Shown: positions 1 through 8,746 of the stretch, piece by piece
Layout: each line of letters starts with the position of its first letter
Position numbering within the stretch: the first letter of the stretch is position 1
Origin: DATMNI01 sp963817515
GTDB taxonomy: Bacteria > Acidobacteriota > Terriglobia > Bryobacterales > Bryobacteraceae
DNA length: 64,000 nt
Direction: 5' to 3'
Assembly (NCBI GenBank): GCA_963817515.1
Contig: CAWFPJ010000025.1
Coordinates: 186,001-250,000, forward strand
Program-made: the position numbers and the translations under genes
The notes under the pieces: generated by a model
The model's input: the letters and a program-made list of their open reading frames with translations, nothing else
Databases searched by the model: none
Told to the model about the DNA's origin: nothing

Positions 1-2
1 TG

Positions 3-1472
3 AACCCGGTTGAGACCACCACCAATATCCGGCAGGCCACGTACATGAGCACCATTCGCGATCAGCACTACTTCGCCGGCGGGGCTCTCCTCGATGTTGG
101 TTTTGCCGATACCCGCATCATGTTACGCAACCCTTCGCTGGGCGATCAGCTTTACGAAATCACGCCCTTCGGAAATCGGGGCAATTATTTCGCCAACATG
201 AACCGGCACTCGTACCGGCAGCAGGTAGTGGCCAACCTGTTCTTGCCTACGGTCCATTTTCAGGGTACCCACCACTTGAAATTCGGCGTTGATTTCGAGC
301 GCGAGGCCTTCCACCAGGAGACCCTGCGGCACGATTACGAGGTACTGCGGGCCGATGGTTCTGTGGCACGGTATGTAACCTTTGAGGGCTCCCCTTACGA
401 GGCGCGCAAAAATTTCGAGTCCGCGCAATATATTCAGGACCATTGGACGCCGCGCGAAGGCTTGGCCGTGGATGTCGGGGTGCGCACGGAATGGAATGAG
501 ATCGTCCGCGACCTGGAAGTCGCGCCCAGGGTTGGAATCGCCTGGGCGCCGCACAGCCTGCCCGATACCAAGTTCTCCGCCGGATGGGGCATTTACTACG
601 ACGCCATCAGCCTCGGCATCGTTGCCCGCCAGCAGGACCAGGTAAGTCTTTCTACGTTCTATCTGCCGGGAGGAACGTCGTATGGGCCGGTGCCCACTTC
701 ATTTCAGGTGAACGACCGCACCCTCGAAGCGCCCTACTACCATTCCGCTAGCGTCAACATGGAGCGCAAGCTTCCATTCGAATTCTACGCGCGCGCCGGG
801 TACACCTGGCGCTACGGTCCGCGCAGCTTCGTATTTATGGACACGTCAGCCCTCGAGCCTGGCGGTCCCACACCTCTTGAGGGAGCCGTGTATCAATTAT
901 TCAATCGGCGGCAGGACCGGTATAACGCCGCGGATTTTAGCGTCCGCCGCACCTTCGCCGGACAGTTCGAATGGTTTGCCGGATACACGCGGTCGAGTTC
1001 ACGATCCAATGCCGCCGTGGATTACAGTATCGATAACCCGGTTTTCGCGCCCCAAATGCCGGGGCCGTTCCCGTGGGACACTCCTAATCGCTTCCACATG
1101 TGGGGTTGGGCCCCGCTTCCCAAACGTCTGCTGCCCGCGAAACTCCAATTTCTAACGCGCAATACCACGGCTGCCTATCTGGTGGAATACCGCACCGGCT
1201 TCCCCTTCAGCGTGGTCAATGAGGAAGGCGTTTTGGTGGGCCGCCCGAACGGCACGCGGTACCCCAACTATTTCAATATCAACCTGCACTTCGAGCGCAA
1301 ATTTCGCGCACTGCACTATCTGTGGGCCTGGCGTTTCGGCTACAATAATCTGACCGGAAACCTCAATCCCAACGTAGTGAACAATGTCCAGGGAACCCCC
1401 CAGTTCCTGACGTATGGAAGAGGACAAGCGCGGGCCTTCAGCGTACGATTACGCCTGTTGGGCCGCAAGTAA
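3..1472 (+). CDS. TonB-dependent receptor, C-terminal beta-barrel (5' truncated)
   Basis: The frame is open from base 3, so the gene starts upstream of the window and only about 489 codons are visible. The protein has the alternating aromatic/polar strands of an outer-membrane barrel, with many Tyr/Phe/Arg turns and no internal hydrophobic helix. It ends in a short Arg-rich strand. The pattern fits the C-terminal barrel of the large Oar-like TonB-dependent receptors that are abundant in Acidobacteriota and carry an N-terminal carboxypeptidase-regulatory-like domain; that N-terminal part is not in view. The substrate cannot be read from the sequence. It is followed at short distance by the SYLF gene on the same strand. 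Confidence 0.75.
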   Translation, partial: NPVETTTNIRQATYMSTIRDQHYFAGGALLDVGFADTRIMLRNPSLGDQLYEITPFGNRGNYFANMNRHSYRQQVVANLFLPTVHFQGTHHLKFGVDFEREAFHQETLRHDYEVLRADGSVARYVTFEGSPYEARKNFESAQYIQDHWTPREGLAVDVGVRTEWNEIVRDLEVAPRVGIAWAPHSLPDTKFSAGWGIYYDAISLGIVARQQDQVSLSTFYLPGGTSYGPVPTSFQVNDRTLEAPYYHSASVNMERKLPFEFYARAGYTWRYGPRSFVFMDTSALEPGGPTPLEGAVYQLFNRRQDRYNAADFSVRRTFAGQFEWFAGYTRSSSRSNAAVDYSIDNPVFAPQMPGPFPWDTPNRFHMWGWAPLPKRLLPAKLQFLTRNTTAAYLVEYRTGFPFSVVNEEGVLVGRPNGTRYPNYFNINLHFERKFRALHYLWAWRFGYNNLTGNLNPNVVNNVQGTPQFLTYGRGQARAFSVRLRLLGRK

Positions 1473-1522
1473 TCTCCAATGGCCTGCCAATTGCTATAAC
1501 AAATGTGACAGGAGATTGTCTT

Positions 1523-2284
1523 ATGAAACTTACAGGAATGCTAACTCTGATTCTTGCCGCGGCCACGCTGCAAGCCGAGACTGCGCAGGAGCGACTGGCG
1601 GAGAGCGCCACGGTTTTTTCGGAGATCATGGCCACACCCGATAAAGGGATTCCCCAGGATTTGCTGGAGAAGGCGCAGTGCGTAATCATCGTGCCCGGAA
1701 TGAAGAAAGCCGCATTTGTAGTGGGCGGCGAATTCGGAAAGGGCTTCGCGGAATGCCGCAACCAGGGCGGAACCGGTTGGGGCGCGCCGGCGGCGATGCG
1801 CGCGGAAGGTGGTAGCGTCGGATTCCAGATTGGTGGATCTTCCACCGACGTAGTGATGTTGGTAATGAACAAGCGGGGAATGGAAAAGCTGGCCAGCAGT
1901 AAGTTCACGCTGGGCGCTGATGCTTCTGTCGCGGCTGGTCCGGTGGGCCGAACTGCGGACGCCCAGACCGATGCTTATATGACTGCCGAAATATTGGCGT
2001 GGTCTCGAACCAAAGGCCTCTTCGCCGGTATTTCCCTTAGTGGCGCGACTCTTCGTCCGGACCAGGATTCGAACAAAGAGCTGTACGGCAGCAAGATGAC
2101 CACTAAGGAAATCATCAACGGCAGCCTGGCTATCGCCGGCCGGTGCCGACAGGCTGGTAGCCGAACTGAATCGCTTCTCGATGCGCAGCAGGGAGAAGTA
2201 ACCGATCGATTTTTCCGGTTTTTGCAAATTCTTTATCCGGGGGTGGCCGGCAATATCCGGTCCACCCCCGGTTGGGCTTTGTAA
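1523..2284 (+). CDS. SYLF (Ysc84-type) lipid-binding domain protein, probable 3' frameshift
   Basis: Start chosen at ATG 1523, with GGAG at 1511-1514 eight bases upstream, rather than GTG 1505. Residues 1-18 form a signal peptide (MKLTGMLTLILAAATLQA). The body carries the SYLF pattern: an early VIIVPGMKKAAFVVGG segment, a GFQIGGSSTDVVMLVMN segment, then a FAGISLSGATLRPD segment near the end. The last ~45 residues as read are unlike the family. From about base 2133 the +1 frame reads PAGADRLVAELNRFS and stops at 2199-2201, which is the expected family ending. A terminator-like hairpin at 2239-2269 would otherwise lie inside the gene. The real gene therefore probably ends at 2201. Confidence 0.8.
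   Translation: MKLTGMLTLILAAATLQAETAQERLAESATVFSEIMATPDKGIPQDLLEKAQCVIIVPGMKKAAFVVGGEFGKGFAECRNQGGTGWGAPAAMRAEGGSVGFQIGGSSTDVVMLVMNKRGMEKLASSKFTLGADASVAAGPVGRTADAQTDAYMTAEILAWSRTKGLFAGISLSGATLRPDQDSNKELYGSKMTTKEIINGSLAIAGRCRQAGSRTESLLDAQQGEVTDRFFRFLQILYPGVAGNIRSTPGWAL
2239..2269 (+). terminator. Hairpin after the SYLF gene
   Basis: GGGGGTGG (2239-2246) pairs with CCACCCCC (2262-2269), and the inner CCGG (2247-2250) pairs with CCGG (2257-2260) around a six-base loop with one bulged T. Only a weak T-rich stretch follows. It sits between the frame-corrected end of the SYLF gene (2201) and the next start (2299). Confidence 0.5.
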
Positions 2285-2298
2285 GTTAACTTGGTTCC

Positions 2299-3066
2299 AT
2301 GGCGTCGCCGCCCATCCCGCCGTCCCTTGACCATCTGGTCACGCGTCCCTTCTCTTTCTATCCTCCTATCGTCAACATTGAACACAACGAGTGGCTGTTC
2401 CGCAAAGCCAGTTGGTCTGAGATCCTGGTCGTCAATTGCAAATCCGCCTCCGAAGTCTGGATACCCAGGCGGTTCGTCGGGGAAGTTTCGCGCGTCGATG
2501 ACCCTGTCTTGATCGTCGGATTGAATCGCGAACTGGAGTATAAAAGCGGCATGATCGTTCCGTTCCAGCGCCGCGTTATTGAGATGCCCGTGGCTGTGGG
2601 TGGAAGCTCTCAGGCAACGAGCACGGGGGAGCGCGCCGCGCCCGCGCCTATCGTGGGTATCCGCACGGAATCCGCTACCGATACCCGCATCTTCAAACTG
2701 ATCGGGGCCGTGGTGGCTTGCGCCATTGTGTTCTACGTGGTCGTGGTCAACCTGTCCCGCGGAAGAGTAGTCTTCACGCCCAAGGACCAGACCATTTTCG
2801 GATTGACCGCGCGTGACGACCGCACCGCCGTGGTCGGCAAACTGGGAGAGCCCGCTACCGATCGCTGGCAAAACGATTCGGGAACCATTCAGTACGAGGC
2901 GCTCGGATACCCGGACCGGCATCTCACCGTGATTCTGATGGGCGGCGACCGCAAGAGTGTTTTGTACGTTGGGGGCATGGACGACAGGTGGCGGCCCATC
3001 GCTTCGGTCCCGCTGCGCTCCGGGGGTTCCACTGACTCGCTACTGCGAAACCTCAAGCAGTTTTAG
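2299..3066 (+). CDS. Unknown single-pass membrane protein
   Basis: 255 residues, not assigned to a family. Residues 1-105 are a soluble segment rich in beta-prone stretches (YPPIVNIEHNEWLFRKASWSEILVVN appears in two halves), followed by a Ala/Pro/Ser linker. One strong transmembrane helix lies around residues 135-155 (FKLIGAVVACAIVFYVVVVN). The C-terminal 95 residues read as a compact domain with TAVVGKLGEPATDRW and LTVILMGGD segments. No signal peptide is present, so the N-terminal part is probably cytoplasmic and the C-terminal part periplasmic. It sits between the SYLF gene and cstA on the same strand. Confidence 0.65.
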   Translation: MASPPIPPSLDHLVTRPFSFYPPIVNIEHNEWLFRKASWSEILVVNCKSASEVWIPRRFVGEVSRVDDPVLIVGLNRELEYKSGMIVPFQRRVIEMPVAVGGSSQATSTGERAAPAPIVGIRTESATDTRIFKLIGAVVACAIVFYVVVVNLSRGRVVFTPKDQTIFGLTARDDRTAVVGKLGEPATDRWQNDSGTIQYEALGYPDRHLTVILMGGDRKSVLYVGGMDDRWRPIASVPLRSGGSTDSLLRNLKQF

Positions 3067-3093
3067 TTTAGTAGAGTCGTTTTAGTAGACTGT
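3066..3093. repeat. 14-bp tandem duplication before cstA
   Basis: GTTTAGTAGAGTCG (3066-3079) is followed immediately by TTTTAGTAGACTGT (3080-3093). The shared core TTTAGTAGA is repeated at 3067 and 3081. The pair lies between the stop of the membrane-protein gene and the GTG start of cstA at 3099. Confidence 0.6.
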
Positions 3094-3098
3094 AGGGC

Positions 3099-5156
3099 GT
3101 GAACCTTCTGGGTCGTCTCTTCTGGGCCGCGGTGGCCTGCGCGGCTGCATTCTGCCTCGGCGGCATCGCGCTCAATCGCGGTGAGCATATCAACAGCATC
3201 TGGCTGGTGCTGGCCGCCGCTTGCAGCTATGCCACTGGCTATCGCTTCTACGCCCGGTTCATCGCGGCGCGCGTGATGACGCTTGATGACCGGCGCGCCA
3301 CGCCCGCCGAGCGCCTGCGCAACGGCCACGATTTCGAACCTACCAACAAGTGGATCATCTTCGGCCACCACTTTGCCGCCATCGCCGGGCCAGGCCCCTT
3401 GGTGGGCCCCGTCCTGGCGGCTCAGTTCGGCTATCTGCCGGGAACGCTTTGGATCATCATCGGAGCGGTGGTGGGCGGCGCCGTCCAGGATTTCGTAATC
3501 CTGTTCGCCTCCATGCGGCGCGACGGCAAATCGCTGGGCCAGATGGCGCGCGAGGAGATCGGCAAGGTGGGCGGCTTCATCGCGCTCGTCACGGTGCTGC
3601 TCATCATGATCATCCTGCTGGCCGTGGTCGGGCTGGTGGTGGTGAATGCGCTGAGGGGCAGCCCGTGGGGCACGTTTACCATTGCGGCAACCATGCCCAT
3701 CGCGCTCTTCATGGGCCTCTATCTCCGTTACTGGCGGCCCGGGAAAGTGCTCGAGTGCTCTGCCATCGGATTCGTCCTGGTGATGGCCAGCATCTTCGCC
3801 GGCCGGGTGGTGGCCGCATCGGCGAACCTGGCTCCGGTCTTCACGCTCAGCGCCATGGCTCTGGCCGTGGGGATCATTCTCTATGGCTTCCTCGCCAGTT
3901 CCCTGCCGGTCTGGCTCTTGCTCGCCCCGCGCGATTATCTCAGCACGTTCGTAAAGTTGGGCGTGGTGCTGATGCTGGGAATTGGAATCCTGTTCGTGCG
4001 GCCCGAACTTCAGCTTCCGGCGTTCACCCGGTTTGTGGATGGGAACGGGCCGATTTTCGCCGGCAAGATTTTCCCCTTCTGCTTCATCACCATTGCCTGC
4101 GGCGCGATTTCCGGCTTCCATGCGCTGATTTCTTCCGGCACCACCCCGAAGATGATTGCCAGGGAGTCGCATGCCTGGCCGGTGGGCTACGGCTCCATGC
4201 TGCTCGAAAGCTTCGTCGCCATCATGGCGATGATTGCCGCCTGCGTGCTGCAGCCGGGCGTGTACTTCGCGGTGAACTCTCCGGCCGGCGTGGTGGGCGC
4301 AACCCCCGCGGCGGCGGTGGCGACCATTTCCACCTGGGGCTTCCCCGTGACCGTAGCCGACATGACCACGCTGGCGCGCGACGTGGGCGAAACCACGCTG
4401 TTCTCGCGGACCGGCGGCGCCCCGTCCCTGGCGCTGGGGATGGCCCACATTTTCGCGCGCAGCGGCGGCGGGCAGGCAGTGATCGGGTTCTGGTACCACT
4501 TCGCCATCATGTTCGAAGCCCTGTTCATCCTGACCATCATCGATGCCGGCACGCGCGTGGGCCGCTTCATGCTGCAAGATCTGCTGGGCCACATTTCGAA
4601 GCCCCTGGGCCGGACCAGTTGGATGCCGGGCGTGATTGCGACCAGCGCGCTGGTGGTCGGCGGATGGGGCTACTTTCTGATTCAGGGAGTGCGCGACCCG
4701 CTGGGCGGAATCAACTCGCTGTGGCCGCTCTTCGGAATCTCCAACCAGTTGCTGGCGTCCATCGCGCTCTGCGTGGCGACTACGATCCTGCTGAAGATGC
4801 ACGGCGCAAAATTCATGTGGATCACCTGCGTGCCGCTGGTCTGGCTGGTCAGCGCCACGTTCACGGCCGCCTGGCAGAAGATCTTCTCACCACTGCCGGC
4901 CCTCGGGTTTCTGGCCCAGGCTGATGGTCTTGAAGCCGCATTGCGCGCGGGCAAAGTTGCTAATGTGGCGGCCACCCAAACCCTGATATTCAATGCCCGC
5001 CTGGATGCGGTGGTGTGCGGCGTTTTCATGCTGCTGGTAGCAGTGGTCCTGATCGACTCCGTTCGCGTCTGGGTCGGAATCCTGAATGGCAGCCGGGAGC
5101 GGCAGGTGTGCGAGGCGCCGTTTGTGCTGTCCCAACTGCGGGCGGAGGAGCTATGA
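3099..5156 (+). CDS. cstA: Carbon starvation protein A (CstA/BtsT family transporter)
   Basis: 685 residues, close to the usual family length, with about 16-18 hydrophobic segments. The N-terminal half carries the family stretch around YRFYARFIAARVM, NKWIIFGHHFAAIAGPGPLVGP and GAVVGGAVQDF. Family members import peptides or pyruvate when carbon runs short. The start is GTG at 3099. The stop overlaps the ATG of the small downstream ybdD-like gene by four bases (ATGA), indicating translational coupling. No Crp-type site could be called in the short leader. Confidence 0.92.
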   Translation: MNLLGRLFWAAVACAAAFCLGGIALNRGEHINSIWLVLAAACSYATGYRFYARFIAARVMTLDDRRATPAERLRNGHDFEPTNKWIIFGHHFAAIAGPGPLVGPVLAAQFGYLPGTLWIIIGAVVGGAVQDFVILFASMRRDGKSLGQMAREEIGKVGGFIALVTVLLIMIILLAVVGLVVVNALRGSPWGTFTIAATMPIALFMGLYLRYWRPGKVLECSAIGFVLVMASIFAGRVVAASANLAPVFTLSAMALAVGIILYGFLASSLPVWLLLAPRDYLSTFVKLGVVLMLGIGILFVRPELQLPAFTRFVDGNGPIFAGKIFPFCFITIACGAISGFHALISSGTTPKMIARESHAWPVGYGSMLLESFVAIMAMIAACVLQPGVYFAVNSPAGVVGATPAAAVATISTWGFPVTVADMTTLARDVGETTLFSRTGGAPSLALGMAHIFARSGGGQAVIGFWYHFAIMFEALFILTIIDAGTRVGRFMLQDLLGHISKPLGRTSWMPGVIATSALVVGGWGYFLIQGVRDPLGGINSLWPLFGISNQLLASIALCVATTILLKMHGAKFMWITCVPLVWLVSATFTAAWQKIFSPLPALGFLAQADGLEAALRAGKVANVAATQTLIFNARLDAVVCGVFMLLVAVVLIDSVRVWVGILNGSRERQVCEAPFVLSQLRAEEL

Positions 5157-5329
5157 GCGGTCTGCGGCGATTCGGAAAACTGGCCCTGGCGCTGCTGCGC
5201 GAACTGGCCGATGAGAATGCCTACCAGCGGCATCTGGAGCGGCATGGCCGCCAGGCGTCGGGCGAGGAATGGCGCCGATTCTCCGAGGAGCGGCTGCGCG
5301 CGAAGTATGCGCGGGCCAAGTGCTGCTAG
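5153..5329 (+). CDS. YbdD/YjiX family small protein
   Basis: 58 residues beginning MSGLRRFGKLALALLRELADENAYQRHL and ending ARAKCC. The pattern of a short basic N-terminus, a YxxHL motif and a C-terminal KYARxxCC tail is that of the YbdD/YjiX (DUF466) family. In enterobacteria, members are encoded directly after cstA/btsT and are needed for the transporter to work. The ATG overlaps the cstA stop by four bases. A longer reading from 5015 in the same frame overlaps cstA and is not used. Confidence 0.88.
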   Translation: MSGLRRFGKLALALLRELADENAYQRHLERHGRQASGEEWRRFSEERLRAKYARAKCC

Positions 5330-5397
5330 GAGAGCGAGCCAGGGCTACGGCGAACCGATTCCACAGCCGCACCCGCTGGCCGCAACTCGGGAGCGGC

Positions 5398-6438
5398 TCA
5401 GTATTTCACGCGCACCCATCGTCCCTTCTTCGCCGAAGCATAACCGGCCTCAAGCACGCAGCTAACTACGTAACCGTCCTCGTAGGTTTCTCTGGGCACG
5501 GCGCCCGAGCGCGCGCATTCCACGAAGTGCCGCATCTCCGCCTGGTAGCCGTATGTGAAGGCCTCCTCCGGTAAGGGGCGCGTCCATCCAAAGTCGATAT
5601 CGGCCTTTTCCACCACGTATCCGGCGCTGCGCGTGGTGAAAGTTTGGATGGGAGTGCCGCGCGTCACGTCGGTGAAGATGGAGCCTTCCGAGCCGTGAAT
5701 CTCGTTGCGCAGGTCCAGGCCGCCTTTTGAGGTCCAGGAAAGCTCGCAGTGGGCGATGCCCCCGCCCGACATTTTCAGAGCCAGTAAGGCGTTGTCTTCG
5801 CCCTTCGTCCGTTGGCCGTGTACCAGCGTGCCCGTCCACGCCATGGCTTCCACCACTTTGTCGTCCTTGCCGAAGAAGTATCGGGCAGCTTCAATGCAGT
5901 GCGGCGCCAGGTCGTTCATGGCGCCGCCGCCGGTTTTTTCGATGTCCCAAAAATGCGCGCTGTGCGGCCCGCTATGCGATTCGCGCGACCTGACCCAGAT
6001 CACCCGGCCCACGCCGCCGCGCTCGATAGTCTCTCTCGCTTTCACCACCGCCGGCGCGAAGACCTCAGTCTCCGCATAGCCATGCAGTGCGTGCGATTTC
6101 ACCGCCGCGCGGAGCATCTGCCGGGCTTCGACGCGGTTTCTGGCCAGCGGCTTGGTGCATACCTGGTTGCGCCGCACTTGCGAAAGCGCCAGTGAAACCG
6201 GCAGGTGCGCCTCATTCGGCAGAGCGATGACGAAGAGGTCTATGTCATCCCGGGCAATGGTTTTTGCGAGGTTGGCTGTGGATTCCGGAATTCCCCAACG
6301 TCCGGCGAACCTGCGGGCGCGCGCCGGTGACCGCGAGTAGTTCAGCGCCACCTGTTGTCCGTTTACATCGCGCAGGCCCTGCATGTAAAAGTCGGCCACG
6401 AACCCGGAACCGAGCATCGCGATCGATACGGTTTTCAT
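5398..6438 (-). CDS. Gfo/Idh/MocA family NAD(P)-dependent oxidoreductase
   Basis: 346 residues. The N-terminal Rossmann fold shows a GSGFVADFYMQGL dinucleotide-binding turn near residue 11. Around residue 95 is CTKPLARN, the family's EKP-type signature with the first residue altered. The C-terminal substrate domain contains GGGAMNDLAPHCIEAARYF, the expected metal-less active-site helix with its His. Such enzymes oxidise or reduce sugars, inositols and related polyols; the substrate is not evident. The start overlaps the stop of the phytanoyl-CoA-type dioxygenase gene by four bases, so the two genes are cotranscribed. Confidence 0.88.
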   Translation of the reverse strand: MKTVSIAMLGSGFVADFYMQGLRDVNGQQVALNYSRSPARARRFAGRWGIPESTANLAKTIARDDIDLFVIALPNEAHLPVSLALSQVRRNQVCTKPLARNRVEARQMLRAAVKSHALHGYAETEVFAPAVVKARETIERGGVGRVIWVRSRESHSGPHSAHFWDIEKTGGGAMNDLAPHCIEAARYFFGKDDKVVEAMAWTGTLVHGQRTKGEDNALLALKMSGGGIAHCELSWTSKGGLDLRNEIHGSEGSIFTDVTRGTPIQTFTTRSAGYVVEKADIDFGWTRPLPEEAFTYGYQAEMRHFVECARSGAVPRETYEDGYVVSCVLEAGYASAKKGRWVRVKY

Positions 6439-7280
6439 TTACGCGTTTCTAAACCGGCGGTGCTCTCGTCCCGCGCGGCTTCCAGCCAGCCGACATCCGC
6501 CTGCGAGTCGCCGAAGCGCTTCAGGCCGGCCTCCCGCACCGCCGAGTCGGCAACCTTGGCCAGAGGCGTGTAGCGTGGATGGTGCGACTCCCTAAACGGA
6601 TCGTTGCGCGCCGCGTTATAACAGGAGATCATCGACCAGCGTGGATGTTCGGAGCGATTCTGGTCGGAGCGATGCAGCAAATTGCAGTGGAAGAAAAGCG
6701 TGTCGCCCGGCTGCATTTCAACATAAACCAGTTCCAGCCGCTTCAGCGCTTCATCGACGCGCTCCAGGTCGGCGCCGGCCTGCTCGCCCGTGAGGATGTG
6801 GTCGATGCGCCCCAGGTGGTGCGATCCGCGGATCACCTGCAGGCAGCCATTCTCTTTCGTGGCCGCATCCACCGCGATCGAGGCGCTGCAGAGGAGCGGA
6901 AACAGAACGCCGTTTTGATACCAGTAGCCGTAGTCCTGGTGCCAGGCCCAGGCGCCGCCGGTCTTGGCGTCCTTCATGATCATCTTGGAATGGTAGTGGT
7001 AGACCTCGCCGTCCAGCAGCTTCTCGGCTGACTCGACAACCCGCCGGCAGCGCGCGGCCATACCGTAGATGGTGTCTCCAGGATGGTTCCAAAGCGACAG
7101 ACGGACGGTGCCGCCCTCGCCATCCGCACGGCCGAACGAATGCCGGTCAAGCGCGCGGTCCTCCCGGGCGGCCCGGCCCAGCAACTGGATTTCATCCGCT
7201 TCAAACATCCCGCGGACAAGGACGTAACCGTCACTGTGATACGCGGCAACCTGCTCGTCCGTGATGGGGCCGGTAGCCAT
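6435..7280 (-). CDS. Phytanoyl-CoA dioxygenase (PhyH) family protein
   Basis: 281 residues, the normal size for PhyH-like Fe(II)/2-oxoglutarate oxygenases. The iron triad is visible: H114 and D116 in WAWHQDYGYW, and the distal His about H203 in FHCNLLHRSDQN. An Arg in the following SEHPRWSM stretch is placed to bind 2-oxoglutarate. The substrate is unknown; bacterial relatives often act on small secondary metabolites or osmolytes. The gene lies directly after the TlpA-like gene (one-base gap) and overlaps the downstream oxidoreductase, so all three form one minus-strand operon. Confidence 0.88.
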   Translation of the reverse strand: MATGPITDEQVAAYHSDGYVLVRGMFEADEIQLLGRAAREDRALDRHSFGRADGEGGTVRLSLWNHPGDTIYGMAARCRRVVESAEKLLDGEVYHYHSKMIMKDAKTGGAWAWHQDYGYWYQNGVLFPLLCSASIAVDAATKENGCLQVIRGSHHLGRIDHILTGEQAGADLERVDEALKRLELVYVEMQPGDTLFFHCNLLHRSDQNRSEHPRWSMISCYNAARNDPFRESHHPRYTPLAKVADSAVREAGLKRFGDSQADVGWLEAARDESTAGLETRK

Positions 7281-7796
7281 TTACAGGAGCGAATCGATGT
7301 ACTTCGTGATTTGCGGATCTGTCCAATCCACGGCCTCGGCGATTTTCCTGAGCACCCGGCCCTGGCTGTCGATGATGTAAGTCTCCGGGTACATAAACGT
7401 CCCGTAGTCCTCGTGGATCTTCCTGTCGCGCGCGGTGAGAAAACCGGGATGGAGTCTCTGGAGAAAAGCGCTATAAAGCTTTTCGTCTTTATCCACGCTG
7501 ACCCCCATCACGACGACGCCCTTGCCGGCGTAGGCCTGCGCGAACGCGCTGAGAGACGGCGTCTCTTGCACGCAGGGGGGGCACCAGGCGGCCCAGAAAT
7601 TGAGCACCAGCAGTTTGCCGCCAAAGTTGGGCACCGAAATCGTCCGGCCATTGTCGGCAGTGATGGTGAATTCCGGAGCCGTGTCGCCCGCGACCACGAC
7701 GCGCTCGTGGATGGCGGCAGAGATCACGTAAACCAGTACCACTACCAGCAGCCCGATGGCGGTCCGCAGAATTCGATCAGTTTTGACGCTCTGCAT
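7281..7796 (-). CDS. TlpA-like membrane-anchored thiol-disulfide oxidoreductase
   Basis: 171 residues. A signal anchor (ILRTAIGLLVVVLVYVISAA, residues 9-28) places the domain outside the inner membrane. The thioredoxin fold shows the redox motif WCPPC with cysteines at 72 and 75, preceded by LLVLNFWAA. The later GVSVDKDEK and ETYIIDSQGRV segments are typical of TlpA/ResA proteins, which keep extracytoplasmic cysteines reduced, often for cytochrome maturation. First gene of the minus-strand operon; its promoter must lie in the 75-bp gap shared with the divergent PTPS gene. Confidence 0.88.
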   Translation of the reverse strand: MQSVKTDRILRTAIGLLVVVLVYVISAAIHERVVVAGDTAPEFTITADNGRTISVPNFGGKLLVLNFWAAWCPPCVQETPSLSAFAQAYAGKGVVVMGVSVDKDEKLYSAFLQRLHPGFLTARDRKIHEDYGTFMYPETYIIDSQGRVLRKIAEAVDWTDPQITKYIDSLL

Positions 7797-7871
7797 CTGG
7801 AAATCCTATAATTAAATTGTACATCGCCGACCGTCCGCTGGTGGTTCCCGGGCGTCGTAAGAAAAGGGCCC

Positions 7872-8327
7872 ATGGTCATCACCCGCAAAGTGGAATTCTC
7901 AGCTTCGCACATCTGCCGCAACCCGCAGCTTTCGGAACAGGAGAATCGGCAGTTGTTCGGGCTGGCAGCCAATCCGCACGGCCACGGGCACAACTATGTG
8001 GTGGAAGTGAGCCTGGCTGGGGATCCCGATCCGGTGACCGGGATGGTGCTGGATCTGAAAGAGCTGAAAGAAATTCTGACGCGTCAGATCGTGGAGCCGT
8101 ACGACCATCGGTTCCTGAACTATGAGGTGCCGCCTTTTGACCGCGTGGTGCCGACCACCGAAAACATCGCCCAGGACATCTGGCAGCGTCTGGAGCCGCA
8201 CCTGAACGGCGGGCGCGGAAGGCTGCACGCCGTTCGGGTATACGAAACGCCCGACCTTTACGTGGATTATTTCGGAGAGCCGCGTTTCGGAGAGCAGCGT
8301 TTTGGAGACCAGCCGTGTTCCGCGTAA
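7872..8327 (+). CDS. PTPS/QueD family protein without the catalytic cysteine
   Basis: 151 residues, close in pattern to eukaryote-type 6-pyruvoyl-tetrahydropterin synthase: FSASH near the N-terminus, HGHGHNY for zinc binding, and EPYDHRFLN with the catalytic-site Asp-His. The segment before HGHGHNY reads LFGLAANP where active enzymes have GKCNNP, so the usual catalytic Cys is replaced by Ala. Either the chemistry differs or this copy works with its neighbour. The 3' end carries three 15-bp tandem units and overlaps the second PTPS gene by 13 bases. First gene of a pterin operon ending in folE. Confidence 0.85.
   Translation: MVITRKVEFSASHICRNPQLSEQENRQLFGLAANPHGHGHNYVVEVSLAGDPDPVTGMVLDLKELKEILTRQIVEPYDHRFLNYEVPPFDRVVPTTENIAQDIWQRLEPHLNGGRGRLHAVRVYETPDLYVDYFGEPRFGEQRFGDQPCSA
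8271..8315 (+). repeat. Three 15-bp tandem units at the PTPS1/PTPS2 junction
   Basis: Units at 8271-8285, 8286-8300 and 8301-8315 share the pattern TTCGGAGAGCNGCGT. They encode FGE(P/Q)R-type repeats at the end of the first PTPS. The third unit supplies the GGAGA ribosome-binding sequence (8304-8308) for the GTG start of the second PTPS at 8315. Confidence 0.75.
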
Positions 8328-8746
8328 CGCGGCGATATGCCTTCGCGGCTTCCCACCGGCTGCATTCGGGGGAATTGAGCGAAGCCCAGAACCGGCTGCT
8401 GTATGGCAAGTGCAATAATCCCTACGGGCACGGCCACAATTACGTGATCGACGTGAGCGTACGCGGGCCCCTGGATGCCGCCGGACGCGCCGTGGACATT
8501 GAACAGTTGGATGAACTGGTGAACCGGCAGGTGATCGAGCCCTTCGACCATCGAAATCTGAATGTCGAAGTGGCGGTGTTCGCGCAGGTTGTGCCCACGT
8601 CGGAGAATCTCGGGTTCGAGATCTGCCGCAGATTGAAACAGCATTGGAAGGAAGTGTTTCCGGGCGACTGGCCTAAGCTCGAGAAGATCCGCATCGAAGA
8701 GACCCCCCGAAACATCTTTGAAGTTGGAGCCGATGAAATCGAATAA
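8315..8746 (+). CDS. 6-pyruvoyl-tetrahydropterin / 6-carboxytetrahydropterin synthase
   Basis: 143 residues. It retains the full active site: YAFAASH, GKCNNPYGHGHNY with the catalytic Cys and zinc His residues, and EPFDHRNLN. The late ETPRN supplies the pterin-anchoring Glu. PTPS-family enzymes convert dihydroneopterin triphosphate to tetrahydropterins, either for queuosine (QueD) or for a biopterin/folate-like route. The KCNNPxGHGHNY form resembles animal PTPS more than typical QueD. Start is GTG 8315 with GGAGA six bases upstream. The next gene, folE, makes the substrate of this enzyme and overlaps by 14 bases. Confidence 0.88.
   Translation: MFRVTRRYAFAASHRLHSGELSEAQNRLLYGKCNNPYGHGHNYVIDVSVRGPLDAAGRAVDIEQLDELVNRQVIEPFDHRNLNVEVAVFAQVVPTSENLGFEICRRLKQHWKEVFPGDWPKLEKIRIEETPRNIFEVGADEIE

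Noticed and set aside
3063..4802. Long minus-strand open frame (579 codons) opposite cstA
   Set aside because: It mirrors the codon bias of the real cstA frame and is rich in His, Gln and Arg without any domain.
3350..4924. Long plus-strand frame (524 codons) inside cstA
   Set aside because: A +1 shadow of cstA, rich in Arg, His and Gly, with no hydrophobic helices or family motif.
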